From contig NZ_OY762269.1 of assembly GCF_963665245.1 (NCBI RefSeq), positions 2,114,501-2,178,500 on the forward strand: 64,000 nt of DNA, in the 5' to 3' direction. Numbering within the stretch: position 1 is the first letter of the stretch; each line of letters begins with the position of its first letter. This document shows, piece after piece, positions 44,908-53,698 of the stretch. The notes below the pieces were generated by a model. The model was not told the origin of the DNA. It ran no database searches and saw only the letters and a list, made by a program, of their open reading frames with translations. The stretch is from an uncultured Paludibaculum sp. GTDB lineage: Bacteria > Acidobacteriota > Terriglobia > Bryobacterales > Bryobacteraceae. Position numbers and translations under genes: made by a program.

Positions 44908-45615
44908 TTACAGGGCCCGGCAAACCAACGCGCCTGGCAGCATCTTCACGCGGATGGCAACAATCCCCGAAACCAACTCGCCGTCCAGCATCAGCTCCCG
45001 CGGAACCGGAGCATGCACCTCGGCCTCACGAGCCTGAAACCTCCGGGCCGGACGCCACACATGCAGCCGCAGCATGGAACTCACGTTGTGGAGCATCTGC
45101 GAGGCATACCCGGAGCGTGTCTCCATCACGTCCGCCAGGCCGTCCGTGCACGATGCTTCGGGGAAACCCACAAAGCCGCCCACATGCCGCGTGTTGTTGA
45201 TCAGCACGCCCGTCAGCCGGCGCGCTTCCAGAGCTCCGCCCTCATAGCCAATGTGGAATGTCAGCATCTGTGGCCACGTCACGACGGAGCCGGCCGCGTA
45301 ACTCAACCGCCGCAGTGGCCGGAACCGCTCTGCCTGGCGCGTCACTTGAGTCGCATACCCAAACGATACCGACGATCCGCACAGCCGCTTGTACGGCGCG
45401 CCGCAGTCCGGGATCACCTCGACCTCCATCAGGTCGATCGTGGCGGGAGCCGGCAGTCGCCGCAAATCGCGCGCCAGCGCATTGCCCCGCCCCGTGGGCA
45501 GGATGACGACTTCGGGGAAGGGAACTCGCAGCTTCTGCAGTTCGTGGTAGAGCGCTCCATCGCCGCCGGTCACGATCAAAGGCATAAAAAAAGGGACGGC
45601 GCGAAGCCGTCCCAT
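44908..45615 (-). CDS. Diacylglycerol/lipid kinase-like protein, N-terminally shortened
   Basis: A 235-residue protein with the DAGK/YegS core: VTGGDGALYHELQKL (residues 14-28), ILPTGRGNALARDL, and a C-terminal beta-sandwich (LTGVLINNTRHVGGFVGFP, VPRELMLDGELVSG). The first 50 or so residues of the normal fold, with the first nucleotide-loop strand, are absent, so activity is doubtful. The ATG lies inside the pgk terminator hairpin; an alternative ATG at 45585 lies directly after its T run. It is either a degenerate kinase, an expressed short variant, or one fed by read-through from pgk. Confidence 0.55.
   Translation of the reverse strand: MGRLRAVPFFMPLIVTGGDGALYHELQKLRVPFPEVVILPTGRGNALARDLRRLPAPATIDLMEVEVIPDCGAPYKRLCGSSVSFGYATQVTRQAERFRPLRRLSYAAGSVVTWPQMLTFHIGYEGGALEARRLTGVLINNTRHVGGFVGFPEASCTDGLADVMETRSGYASQMLHNVSSMLRLHVWRPARRFQAREAEVHAPVPRELMLDGELVSGIVAIRVKMLPGALVCRAL
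45586..45613 (-). terminator. Rho-independent terminator of pgk
   Basis: A perfect 8-bp stem (45593-45600 with 45606-45613) with loop TTCGC is followed on the minus strand by TTTTTTT (45592-45586). The lipid-kinase frame starts inside it or just after it. Confidence 0.85.
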
Positions 45616-45637
45616 CTTTCATACCAGAGTTGCCGGA

Positions 45638-46807
45638 CTACTTGTCGGTGAGAGCCGCCACGCCGGGCAGGACCAGGCCGGAGAGGAACTCCAACGAGGC
45701 GCCGCCGCCTGTCGAGATGTGGCTGATCTTGTCGGACAGGCCCGCGGACTTCACGGCCTTCTCGGAATCGCCGCCGCCGACGACCGACAGTGCGCCGGAT
45801 TCGGCCACCGCCATTGCCACGGCCACCGTGCCCTTGTCGAACGGCTTCTTCTCGAACACGCCCATCGGGCCGTTCCAGATGATCGTCTTTGCCGACTTCA
45901 ACACCGCCGCGAACTCGGCCGCCGTCGCCGGGCCAATGTCGAGACCCATCTTGCCGTCGGGAATCTCGGTGACTACTTCATTTGGAGCGTTCTCGGCGAA
46001 CTCGGCCGACACCACGTGATCCACCGGCAGCAGCAGCTTGTCGCCGGAAGTGGCCAGCAGTTCCTTGGCGAGCTCCACCTTGTCCTCTTCCACCAGGCTC
46101 TTGCCGGTGGGCTTGCCCTGCGCCTTCATGAACGTATAGGCCATGGCGCCGCCGATCAGCAGCCGGTCGACGAACTTGAGCAGGTTCTGAATGACTTCAA
46201 TCTTGTCGGAGACCTTGGCGCCGCCCAGGATGCCGACGCAGGGGTGCTCGGGGTTCTGGGTGCACTTGAAGAGGTACTCGAGTTCCTTCTCCATCAACAG
46301 GCCGGCGGCGGCCGGCTTCAGGAACGCGATGATGCCTTCCGTGGATGCGTGCGCGCGGTGGGCCGTGCCGAAGGCATCGTTCACATAGACGTCGCCAAGC
46401 TTGGCGAGCTGTTGAGCGAAGGCGGGGTCGTTCTTCTCTTCTTCCGCGTGATAGCGCAGATTCTCGAGCAGCAGGATCTGGCCCGGAGCGGGCAGCATCG
46501 CTTCGACTTCGGCGCCGATGCAGTCGGGGGCGAAAGCCACTGGCTTGCCGAGGAGCTCAGCCAGCTTGGCGGCCACCGGCTTCAGGCTCATCTCGGGATT
46601 CGGTTTGCCCTTGGGACGGCCGAGGTGCGAGGCCAGAACCAGGCCGGCGCCCTGTTCGAGAGCGTACTTGATGGTCGGGAGAGCCGCTTTGATGCGCTTG
46701 TCGGAAGTGATTTCCTGGCCGCCGGGCGCCAGCGGCACGTTGAAGTCGACGCGCATGAACACGCGCTTGCCCTTTAGATCCAGATCGCGGATGGAGAGTT
46801 TAGCCAT
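45638..46807 (-). CDS. pgk: Phosphoglycerate kinase
   Basis: A 389-residue glycolytic enzyme that transfers the phosphate of 1,3-bisphosphoglycerate to ADP in the cytoplasm. The N-terminal signature is RVFMRVDFNVPLAPGG, with substrate residues in SHLGRPKGK. The central hinge has GILGGAKVSDKIEVIQNLL. The C-terminal nucleotide site has IIWNGPMGVFE and VVGGGDSEKAV. The start at 46807 (MAKLSIRDLDLKGKR) is chosen because the upstream 33 codons are not conserved. A strong terminator lies 25 bases past the stop. Single gene unit. Confidence 0.95.
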   Translation of the reverse strand: MAKLSIRDLDLKGKRVFMRVDFNVPLAPGGQEITSDKRIKAALPTIKYALEQGAGLVLASHLGRPKGKPNPEMSLKPVAAKLAELLGKPVAFAPDCIGAEVEAMLPAPGQILLLENLRYHAEEEKNDPAFAQQLAKLGDVYVNDAFGTAHRAHASTEGIIAFLKPAAAGLLMEKELEYLFKCTQNPEHPCVGILGGAKVSDKIEVIQNLLKFVDRLLIGGAMAYTFMKAQGKPTGKSLVEEDKVELAKELLATSGDKLLLPVDHVVSAEFAENAPNEVVTEIPDGKMGLDIGPATAAEFAAVLKSAKTIIWNGPMGVFEKKPFDKGTVAVAMAVAESGALSVVGGGDSEKAVKSAGLSDKISHISTGGGASLEFLSGLVLPGVAALTDK

Positions 46808-46879
46808 AGGAATGAAGACCTCAATAGAGATCGTAACATCCGGAAATGGCGGGACGCCGGGCGGGGGGACTCGGAGATT

Positions 46880-47115
46880 GGGCCACTGATGAACACAGAT
46901 ACACACGGATGGGAGACTGAGCTGAGAAAGACCGGAATTGGGACAGACTTCGAAGTTACCCGCCCTCTTCCGTTACTCTCTCTCCTTCTGGCTGCAATCT
47001 GTGTTCATCTGTGTTTATCTGTGGCTAGATTTCCCGTTCCGAGTGTGAGAGGTTCTGCTCGCCTGCGGAACTCTTTGATTGGGCCGCAGATGGACACAGA
47101 CACACACGGATCGGA
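46880..47115. repeat. Direct and inverted ACACAGA-rich repeats around the GxxExxY gene
   Basis: Two direct copies of ATG[G/A]ACACAGA-CACACGGAT lie at about 46888-46911 and 47090-47113. An inverted relative (TGTGTTCATCTGTGTTTATCTG) spans about 47000-47023. The second copy contains the ATG of the GxxExxY gene. Such GATGAACACAGAT-like repeats often accompany this gene family. Confidence 0.55.
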
Positions 47116-47476
47116 ATCCGAGATTACGGAAGCAGTGATTGGGGCTGCCTTCGAGGTGGCCAATGTTCTGGGGGCCGGGTTCCTGGAGAAGGTCTACGAA
47201 CGGGCGCTGATCCGCGAGCTGGGGTTCCGTGGTGTGCACGCCAAATCGCAGGTCGCCCTGCCCGTCCGCTACAAAGGGCAGTACATCGGCGAGTATGTGG
47301 CCGATCTCATCGTTCAGGAGAGAGTGATCGTGGAGTTGAAGTGCGTGGAGCACTTCGCGAACGAACATCTGGCCCAGTGCATCAACTACTTGAAAGCTTC
47401 CGGCCTGCGCGTCGCCCTGCTCCTCAACTTCCAGCGATCGAAAGTGGCCTGGAAGCGCGTCGTCTTCGACCCGTAA
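47090..47476 (+). CDS. GxxExxY protein (PDDEXK nuclease-like)
   Basis: A 128-residue protein with the GxxExxY signature (GFLEKVYERAL) and a PD-(D/E)XK-like core: Asp in YVADLIVQER and Glu-x-Lys in VIVELKCVE. The C-terminal LAQCINYLKASGLRVALLLNF is typical of the family. These small proteins are scattered, often in multiple copies, through many genomes; their function is unknown and nuclease activity is only inferred from the fold. ATG 47090 is chosen because the conserved part starts here; the longer frame from 46889 is repeat-derived. No ribosome-binding site is obvious. Confidence 0.75.
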   Translation: MDTDTHGSESEITEAVIGAAFEVANVLGAGFLEKVYERALIRELGFRGVHAKSQVALPVRYKGQYIGEYVADLIVQERVIVELKCVEHFANEHLAQCINYLKASGLRVALLLNFQRSKVAWKRVVFDP

Positions 47477-47546
47477 CTGGCACCAGAACAGGGTGCTCCC
47501 AGGGCCGGGCGGAGAACGGTCCGCCGCCCGGCTTCCAGGATGAGCC

Positions 47547-48833
47547 TCAGGCCGGAATCGAGCCCTTGCGGATGACTTTCTCCATCACCGAGGCGAACGT
47601 GTCCACCTCTTCTAACGTTGTGTAAACATTGGGCGTAATCCGCAGTCCCTGGTATTCGCCCGGCGTCACGATGGCGACAGTCCAGATGCGGTACTTGTCC
47701 ATCAGGTACTTGGCCAGCGCCGGAGCGTCCAGCCCGTCCACCTGAATGAACCCAATTCCACAGGACTGTTCCGGATCGTCGCTGTTCAGGATCTTCACCC
47801 CGGGTAGCTCGCGCAGACGGTTCGACCAGCGCCGCCGCAGGTAGCGGAGCCGCTCCGCCTTGCGCTCCCCGCCGATGCTGTCGTGGAATGTCAGCGCCTC
47901 GGTGATCGCATTGCGCTGCGACGCCGGATGCGTGCCGATCTCCTCGAACTTCCGGATGTTGTCCACCATTTGATCGGGCGCGGCCATCATCGGCCAGATC
48001 TTTGGGATCTTGGATTTGCGGACATAGAGCATGCCCGTGCCAATGGGCGCCAGCACCCACTTGTGCAGCGATGTGCCGTAGTAGTCGCAGTCCAGGTCCT
48101 CGTGCTTGAACGGGAACTGCGCAAAGGCGTGGGCGCCGTCCACCACGACTTCAATGCCGCGCGCACGGGCCATCTGGCAGATCTTTTTCACGGGAAAGAT
48201 CTGGCCGGTCCGGTTCGTGATGTGACAGATGTGGATCACCTTGGTCTTGGGAGTGATGTTCTCCTCGATGCGGTGAGCCAGATAGTCCAGGCTCGGCGGC
48301 GGCACCGGGAAGGTGATCTGTTTCAGCACGATGCCGTCGCGGCGTTCACGCTGCTTCCACGTCGTGATCATGCGGGGGTAGTCCTGGTTGGTAGTCAGGA
48401 CTTCGTCGCCGGCCTTCAGGTCCATGCCGAGCTGCACGATCTCCAGCGACTCGCTCGCGTTGCGCGTGATGGCGATCTCTTCCGGATCGCAGCCAAAGGT
48501 CTCCGCCAGGCGGCGGCGCACCGTTTCAATACCCGGATCGAGCACGTTCCACATGTAGTAGGACGGGCTCATGTTCTCTACTTCGAGGTAGCGTTTTTCA
48601 GTATCCATGACCATTCTCGGCGACGGAGAGACGCCGCCATTGTTGAGATTGATCAGGTTGCGATCGACAGTGAACGCATGACGGATGTTGAGCCAGAAAT
48701 CTTCATCCCTGGCCACGGAATCGGCCGGCCGGCCGGAAACAGCCCCCACCGCGGACTGTGCGCGCGCCACAGAATCATGCTGCAGAACAGCGAGCGCCCC
48801 CACGGTGGAGGAGACGAAACGTCGTCGGTCCAT
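47547..48833 (-). CDS. Class V aminotransferase with Tat signal (isopenicillin-N-epimerase-like)
   Basis: A 428-residue PLP-dependent enzyme of the aminotransferase class V/isopenicillin N epimerase type. A Tat-like signal starts MDRRRFVSSTVGALAVL. The PLP-binding Lys258 is in YYGTSLHKWVLAP, with Asp232 in VVVDGAHAF that pairs with the ring nitrogen. The ITRNASESLEI motif binds the phosphate. It acts after Tat export, so probably in the periplasm. The substrate is unknown; close relatives are annotated as aminotransferase or epimerase. Nothing nearby indicates a pathway. Confidence 0.85.
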   Translation of the reverse strand: MDRRRFVSSTVGALAVLQHDSVARAQSAVGAVSGRPADSVARDEDFWLNIRHAFTVDRNLINLNNGGVSPSPRMVMDTEKRYLEVENMSPSYYMWNVLDPGIETVRRRLAETFGCDPEEIAITRNASESLEIVQLGMDLKAGDEVLTTNQDYPRMITTWKQRERRDGIVLKQITFPVPPPSLDYLAHRIEENITPKTKVIHICHITNRTGQIFPVKKICQMARARGIEVVVDGAHAFAQFPFKHEDLDCDYYGTSLHKWVLAPIGTGMLYVRKSKIPKIWPMMAAPDQMVDNIRKFEEIGTHPASQRNAITEALTFHDSIGGERKAERLRYLRRRWSNRLRELPGVKILNSDDPEQSCGIGFIQVDGLDAPALAKYLMDKYRIWTVAIVTPGEYQGLRITPNVYTTLEEVDTFASVMEKVIRKGSIPA

Positions 48834-48915
48834 GAGTCACGATAACGGCGGCCGGGCCGGTAGGTCAACCTCTTATCCGATGGTCAGCGGCGCCCAAGGG
48901 GTATTCCGCCCTTGG

Positions 48916-49176
48916 TTACGCTCCAAAGGCGCGGAGCTTCCCGCCGCCAATGACCAGCAAGGCGGACATCAAAAAGCTCACCCAGCGGAGGATCAGCGCC
49001 GTTCTCATGCCACCACGGAAGAGCGTTCGGGTTTGCAGTTCCTGCAATACGACCGCCACCATCAAATAGCCGATGGCGAGCGAATCCGACTGGCGGCCGG
49101 CAGGCGCCGACCCGGCCAAAGAGGAGGTGAGGAATAGGAAAAGCGCGATACATCCAACGAGGATCACGTTGCTCAT
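48916..49176 (-). CDS. Small membrane protein, unknown
   Basis: An 86-residue protein with three hydrophobic segments (VILVGCIALFLFLTSSLAG, SLAIGYLMVAVVLQ and LILRWVSFLMSALLVIGGG). I do not recognise it. GGAG lies 11 bases before the ATG, which is a little far. It stands alone between the Tat-exported aminotransferase and the sugar kinase. Confidence 0.55.
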   Translation of the reverse strand: MSNVILVGCIALFLFLTSSLAGSAPAGRQSDSLAIGYLMVAVVLQELQTRTLFRGGMRTALILRWVSFLMSALLVIGGGKLRAFGA

Positions 49177-49319
49177 GATGACGAAATCTCCAACCCGAAC
49201 TCGCTATTAAGGTTCGTTCGATCAGGCCGCTTGATTATGTCATATTGCAAACAATAAGAGTGGATTGTCTTGTTCTAAAGTGCGAACAACGCCTCTCGAC
49301 CCTGTCGAAACGAATGGAG

Positions 49320-50267
49320 CTATTTCTCTGACGGGACGCCGTCGAGCGTCACGCTAAGCCCGGCGTGCTGGTAGGCCTCCAGCAGCGCCCCGGCGGCGGG
49401 CCCGAACGCGGGCGTCACCAGCCGCATGTTGTTGGTCAGCTCGATCCGGTTGCGGAACTCTTCCAGCAGGGTGTCGCTCTTGAAGACACCGCCAATGGGC
49501 GCCACGGGCACCACTTCCTCTGGCGTGAATAACTGCAACCGCGCGGCTCGCGTGATGCCGGCCAGTTGCTGGGCCGCCTCGCCGAGAATGTCGGTGGCCA
49601 CCTCGTCACCCTGCGACGCCGCCCGCACCACAATCTGCGACATGGCCGCGATCTTTGGACGGGGAAACTCGGGCGTATAGAACTTATGCATCAGTTCGTT
49701 GGCGTTCGCCGCGCCCGTGGCTTCCAGCAGCAGCGCCCGCAGGACGGTCTCCGGACCCCATCCCTCTTCCATCCGCAGCGCCGCCCGCAGCCCTTGGCGC
49801 GTAATGTCGAAGCCGCCGCCCTCGTCTCCATAGACATAGCCCCATCCGCCGACGCGGGCGAACTTACCCGCGGAGTTGCGGCCATAGCTGATCGAGCCCG
49901 TACCGCCAATCGTGATAATGCCCGGTTGGCCGGCATGAGCCCCGGCGAGAGCGATGACGGCGTCGTTGGTGACCAGACGCTTGCCGATCTGGAACATCTC
50001 GGCGATGAGCGCATCCTTGTCCACCGGGCCGCCGGAGAAGCCAAGGCAAGCCGCCGCAAAGGCCGAATCGTGCGGGAGACCGGCCGCGTCGCGCGCCCGG
50101 TTGACACAACCCCCGATGGCGCCCATGAACTTGGTGCGGGCTTCGGCGGCGCTGACGTGGTTGCACGGACCGCCTCGGCCCATGCCCAGCACCCTGCCGG
50201 TTTCGTCGCCGATCAGCGCTGTGGTGGACGACTGGCCACCGTCGACGCCAAGAAAGTATTCGGGCAC
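49320..50267 (-). CDS. N-acetylglucosamine kinase-like (BadF/BadG ATPase family)
   Basis: A 315-residue ASKHA kinase. The phosphate-1 loop is GVDGGQSSTTALIGD, the nucleotide loop IITIGGTGSISYG, and the GDEGGGFDITRQGL motif is typical of N-acetylglucosamine kinases (NAGK). Kinases of this group phosphorylate GlcNAc or similar amino sugars. It lies 6 bases downstream of the membrane glycosyltransferase and closes the four-gene unit nth, lipoprotein, glycosyltransferase, kinase. The sugar identity is inferred. Confidence 0.82.
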   Translation of the reverse strand: MPEYFLGVDGGQSSTTALIGDETGRVLGMGRGGPCNHVSAAEARTKFMGAIGGCVNRARDAAGLPHDSAFAAACLGFSGGPVDKDALIAEMFQIGKRLVTNDAVIALAGAHAGQPGIITIGGTGSISYGRNSAGKFARVGGWGYVYGDEGGGFDITRQGLRAALRMEEGWGPETVLRALLLEATGAANANELMHKFYTPEFPRPKIAAMSQIVVRAASQGDEVATDILGEAAQQLAGITRAARLQLFTPEEVVPVAPIGGVFKSDTLLEEFRNRIELTNNMRLVTPAFGPAAGALLEAYQHAGLSVTLDGVPSEK

Positions 50268-50273
50268 CCTTGG

Positions 50274-52460
50274 TTACTCCAGCTTATACAGTCGCACGTT
50301 GTCGACATGGCCCGCTTCGCGCAGACCCCACAGTTCGGCGCGGTCCCGGAAGTCCTCCCATTTGTAGTCGCCCTCGTTGATCAGCAGGTAGCTGATGCCC
50401 TGGCGCTTCAACTCGTCCATCGCCATGCGGCGCATACCCAGCGGCGGGGTGACGCCGGAGAGTACGGGTTCGTGGCTAAGCTCCTGCCACTGGCCGGAGG
50501 GAGCACGGCCTTCCAGCTTCAACCGGACGGCGTGCTGGTCGTTGCTCACATCCAGGCGTACGCAGTCCACCGTCCGAGGCTGCCCAAAGGTCACCTCGAC
50601 AAACATTCCGGGGCGGATCCAGGCCCACGACCGCCAGCGCGTCAGCGGCGAGTTGTCGAACGCCGCCTGTACCTCCCAAGCCGATGGCCGCGCCTGCAGG
50701 CGCCAGTCGTCGGAGCGTGGCAACTCCTGGCCATGATCCAGAACGCGAAACTCCGAGATGCTCCAGACGTCGCGGTCGCCCTCCCCGGGCTTCGGCGCCG
50801 CGGTTTGAACGACGCGCAACCCCGTGAACGGCTGCCGGGGGAATCGGAACTCGACACGCACCTCCGGCTGGAACTCCGGGATCAACGCGGTCAGGATGTT
50901 ATCGCGCAACACCTCGTTCGTGCCGCTTTGAAAACTGGCCTGGATCTCCCGCGTCGTGTAGCTGTCGGCAATCGGCGACATGGCGTAGACGATGGATCCA
51001 GCGGGCGTGCGGTCTTCCACCATGCGCGCCACCCGGTAGGGCGGCCACTTCGTGGAAAGCCAGTATTCCTCGCTTTCCCGCCGCAGAGCCTGCCTAAAAG
51101 GAATCTTGGAGATGCGCCAGGCGTCGGTCGACCCGTACCGCGCCGGCTGGTCTGGAAAACTAAGGAATGCGTGTGCCAGCACCAACACCGGCAGCGTGAA
51201 GGAAGGAAGTCCCGCGGCCAGGGCCAGCGACCAGAAGGGCAGGGCAGGGATCAGGAAGCGGGTGCCGATGTTCGCCGCATAAGGCAGCGAAAACAGGACG
51301 GCGCACACCAGGGCGCGGCGGCCTACCTTGGAGCGCAGGCCCAGAATCGCCAAGGGCGTCAACAGGAACAATGGCCCGAGGACCCCCCCCAGAATGACTC
51401 CCTTGACCGTGAGCTCCAGAGGGATCTGGCGGACGCTCTCCAACCCTGTATACCAGCGCATCCATCTCGTGTAGTCTGCCTCGAAGCTCGCGTGGACAAA
51501 GGGATTTGGAAAGTACGCATTGAGCAGCGGGGCGAAGGGGTTGCCGGTCCAGATCCAGTTCCGCAGCACCCACGGCAGAATCATGCAGGCGGCGGGCACG
51601 CAAGCCACCAAAATATGACGCCAGCGGCGCTGGAACGCGTAGCGGAACAGAAGGTAGACGAGGCCCACAAACGCCGTGTACTTCAACGCATAGCAGAATC
51701 CGGCCAGCAGGCCGGTGACCACGGGCGGTGCGTCGATTTCGCAGAGATAGAAGATCGCGAACAGGACGCAGGCCACGGCGACGTCGTTATAGGCGCTGGC
51801 GCCGTCGATCATGACCACCGGGCTGATCAGAACGAACAACCCGGCGGCGGCGCCCCCGGCGGGTACGCCCTGGCGCTGTCCATAGCGCAGCAGCAGCAGC
51901 GGTAGAACCAGCAGAAACGCGCAGTGCACCATGGCCGCGGCCGAATGCCGTCCAAAGGCCCAGGCAAACAGGAACAGCATCTCCAGGCCCTGCGACAGGA
52001 AGAAGTACATGTTCGACGCAATCAGCTTGAAGCCGTGCGCGCGGTAGTAGTTGCTGACGGCGCCCAGGTGGTAGGAGGCGCCATCGGGGCTCCACTCGGG
52101 CGCCATGGAGTAGATCACCAACACGGTGGCGAACACCGCATACACGGGCCAGAACGTCCACTGCCACAATCGGGGTAGGGCCGGCAGACGGTCAGTTGTG
52201 CTGCGATAGGCCTTCGTCTTCCACACCAGCGCGAGCACCAGGATGCCCACCACAAGGAAGGCGGCGTCGTAGATGAGGTGCACCGCGGCCAGCAGGAAGA
52301 TGAGGAGGCTCAGCAGGGGCGCGCCGGCCACGAACGCGAACAAGTGCTCTTCTTCGCGGGCGAACTTCGTCTTCAGCCTGCCCAGGAACAACCGGCCCAG
52401 GCCGTAAGCCGTGGCGATCGTGAACAAGGCTCCGAAGAGGATGGAGACAGCCTTGGGCAT
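50274..52460 (-). CDS. GT39-like membrane glycosyltransferase with C-terminal F5/8C-like domain
   Basis: A 728-residue protein. The N-terminal 480 residues hold about ten transmembrane segments with PMT/ArnT-like loops (YSMAPEWSPDGASYHLGAV, IDGASAYNDVAVAC). The C-terminal 220 residues are soluble, with a discoidin/F5-8C-like stretch (NSPLTRWRSWAWIRPGMFVEVTFG, TVDCVRLDVSNDQ). It probably transfers sugar from a polyprenyl carrier to periplasmic acceptors. The start at 52460 has AGGGAAG 5-6 bases upstream and lies 10 bases after the lipoprotein stop; longer frames are rejected. Confidence 0.75.
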   Translation of the reverse strand: MPKAVSILFGALFTIATAYGLGRLFLGRLKTKFAREEEHLFAFVAGAPLLSLLIFLLAAVHLIYDAAFLVVGILVLALVWKTKAYRSTTDRLPALPRLWQWTFWPVYAVFATVLVIYSMAPEWSPDGASYHLGAVSNYYRAHGFKLIASNMYFFLSQGLEMLFLFAWAFGRHSAAAMVHCAFLLVLPLLLLRYGQRQGVPAGGAAAGLFVLISPVVMIDGASAYNDVAVACVLFAIFYLCEIDAPPVVTGLLAGFCYALKYTAFVGLVYLLFRYAFQRRWRHILVACVPAACMILPWVLRNWIWTGNPFAPLLNAYFPNPFVHASFEADYTRWMRWYTGLESVRQIPLELTVKGVILGGVLGPLFLLTPLAILGLRSKVGRRALVCAVLFSLPYAANIGTRFLIPALPFWSLALAAGLPSFTLPVLVLAHAFLSFPDQPARYGSTDAWRISKIPFRQALRRESEEYWLSTKWPPYRVARMVEDRTPAGSIVYAMSPIADSYTTREIQASFQSGTNEVLRDNILTALIPEFQPEVRVEFRFPRQPFTGLRVVQTAAPKPGEGDRDVWSISEFRVLDHGQELPRSDDWRLQARPSAWEVQAAFDNSPLTRWRSWAWIRPGMFVEVTFGQPRTVDCVRLDVSNDQHAVRLKLEGRAPSGQWQELSHEPVLSGVTPPLGMRRMAMDELKRQGISYLLINEGDYKWEDFRDRAELWGLREAGHVDNVRLYKLE

Positions 52461-52470
52461 GCGGGCTTCC

Positions 52471-53004
52471 CTACTGCACGAACCCGATGCTCGTGATGAT
52501 GAAGCCCCTCTGGACACCGTCAGCGGGCGATGTCCAAAGCTTGTCGATTTCCAGGCTGACCAGGATGGGGCGGTTGACGCTGAGCCACTCCTCCGGCACC
52601 GCCTTCTCAAAGAGATGTTGGCCGGGCTTCGAGCATTCGATTGTGTCCAGCAGGTGGGGCCCCACCATGACCGTGATCTTCACCGGACCGGTCTGCTCGA
52701 ACGTGACCTCCGGCACGCTGAGGTCGACCTTCAACCGTAGCGCTTTCGTGGTGGGCAGTTGGAACTGGAAGATGGGTTTCTTCATCACCCACCGCCACGC
52801 GCCGTCGTGCAGATCCGGCACGACTCCAGAGATGAAGTGATCTGGCGCGGTCGCCGCACCCATGGCCGTGAAGTGGCTGAGCTTCAGATCGCCGCCGATC
52901 TCCATGGGCCTGCGCTGTACCGGAGGGCGGAAGGGTTCCGGATACTTGACGCAGCCTGCCAACAGCACTGGGAGGGCGAGGAGCGCGAAACGGCCGCGTA
53001 TCAC
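52471..53004 (-). CDS. Lipoprotein, unknown function
   Basis: A 177-residue lipoprotein. The GTG start at 53004 overlaps the TGA stop of nth (GTGA), and directly begins a signal peptide with the lipobox LPVLLAGC. The body is beta-rich, with no recognisable domain; it ends IDKLWTSPADGVQRGFIITS. It is translationally coupled to nth and precedes the glycosyltransferase by 10 bases. The longer frame from 53049 would bury the signal peptide and is rejected. Confidence 0.7.
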   Translation of the reverse strand: MIRGRFALLALPVLLAGCVKYPEPFRPPVQRRPMEIGGDLKLSHFTAMGAATAPDHFISGVVPDLHDGAWRWVMKKPIFQFQLPTTKALRLKVDLSVPEVTFEQTGPVKITVMVGPHLLDTIECSKPGQHLFEKAVPEEWLSVNRPILVSLEIDKLWTSPADGVQRGFIITSIGFVQ

Positions 53005-53672
53005 AGGACCGCCTTGTCCTTTGCGTAGCACAGGTTTTCCACGGGGCATTGGCCACAGCGCGGCTTGCGTGCAACACAGATTTCCCGGCCAAAGTGGATC
53101 ACCTGGTGCGAGAAGAGAATCCAGTGGTCCTGAGGCAGGATCTTCATGAGGTCCTGCTCCACCTTTGCCGGATTAGTCTGCTTCGTGAGGTCGAGACGCA
53201 CGCTGATGCGGCCGACGTGCGTGTCGACCACCACGCCGCTGGGAATGCCGAAGGCCGTGCCCAGGACGACGTTCGAAGTCTTGCGGGCCGCGCCAGGCAC
53301 CGTGAGCAGTTGCTCGATGGTCTTGGGGATCTCCCCACCAAAGTCCCGAATGATGGTGCGGGCCGCGCCGACGATGTTCTTGGCCTTGTTGTTGAAGAAT
53401 CCGGTCGAGCGCACCACCTGCGCCACTTCGCGGACATCCGCCAGCGCAAGATCCTGCATGGTGGGGAACTGCGCGAACAGGGCCGGCGTCACCATGTTCA
53501 CCCGTTCGTCAGTGCATTGCGCCGAGAGAATGGTGGCGACCAGAAGTTGCCAGGCGTCTTTGTGGTGCAAGGCGCAAGTGACGTTGGGGTAGCGTTTGTG
53601 CAGCGCGTCGAGGATGCGCTGGATTCGTTCCTTGCGCTCGGCCGAGGTGCGTGGCCGTGAAACTTTGCTCAT
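53001..53672 (-). CDS. nth: Endonuclease III
   Basis: A 223-residue base-excision-repair glycosylase/AP lyase acting on oxidised pyrimidines. The helix-hairpin-helix LLTVPGAARKTSNVV has catalytic Lys131, and Asp150 is in VVDTHVGRIS. The [4Fe-4S] cluster is C199, C206, C209 and C215 with the normal C-X6-C-X2-C-X5-C spacing. The hairpin reads PGAAR where most relatives have GVGRK-like text. The 3' end overlaps the lipoprotein start by 4 bases. It is divergent from the 53699 membrane protein. Confidence 0.95.
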   Translation of the reverse strand: MSKVSRPRTSAERKERIQRILDALHKRYPNVTCALHHKDAWQLLVATILSAQCTDERVNMVTPALFAQFPTMQDLALADVREVAQVVRSTGFFNNKAKNIVGAARTIIRDFGGEIPKTIEQLLTVPGAARKTSNVVLGTAFGIPSGVVVDTHVGRISVRLDLTKQTNPAKVEQDLMKILPQDHWILFSHQVIHFGREICVARKPRCGQCPVENLCYAKDKAVL

Positions 53673-53698
53673 GGGAGTGCAGCGGAAATTGCTCTAAC

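Noticed and set aside
49566..51905. Plus-strand frame of 779 codons, the longest shadow
   Set aside because: Antisense to the GlcNAc kinase and glycosyltransferase; composition is H/R/Q-rich with no fold signal.
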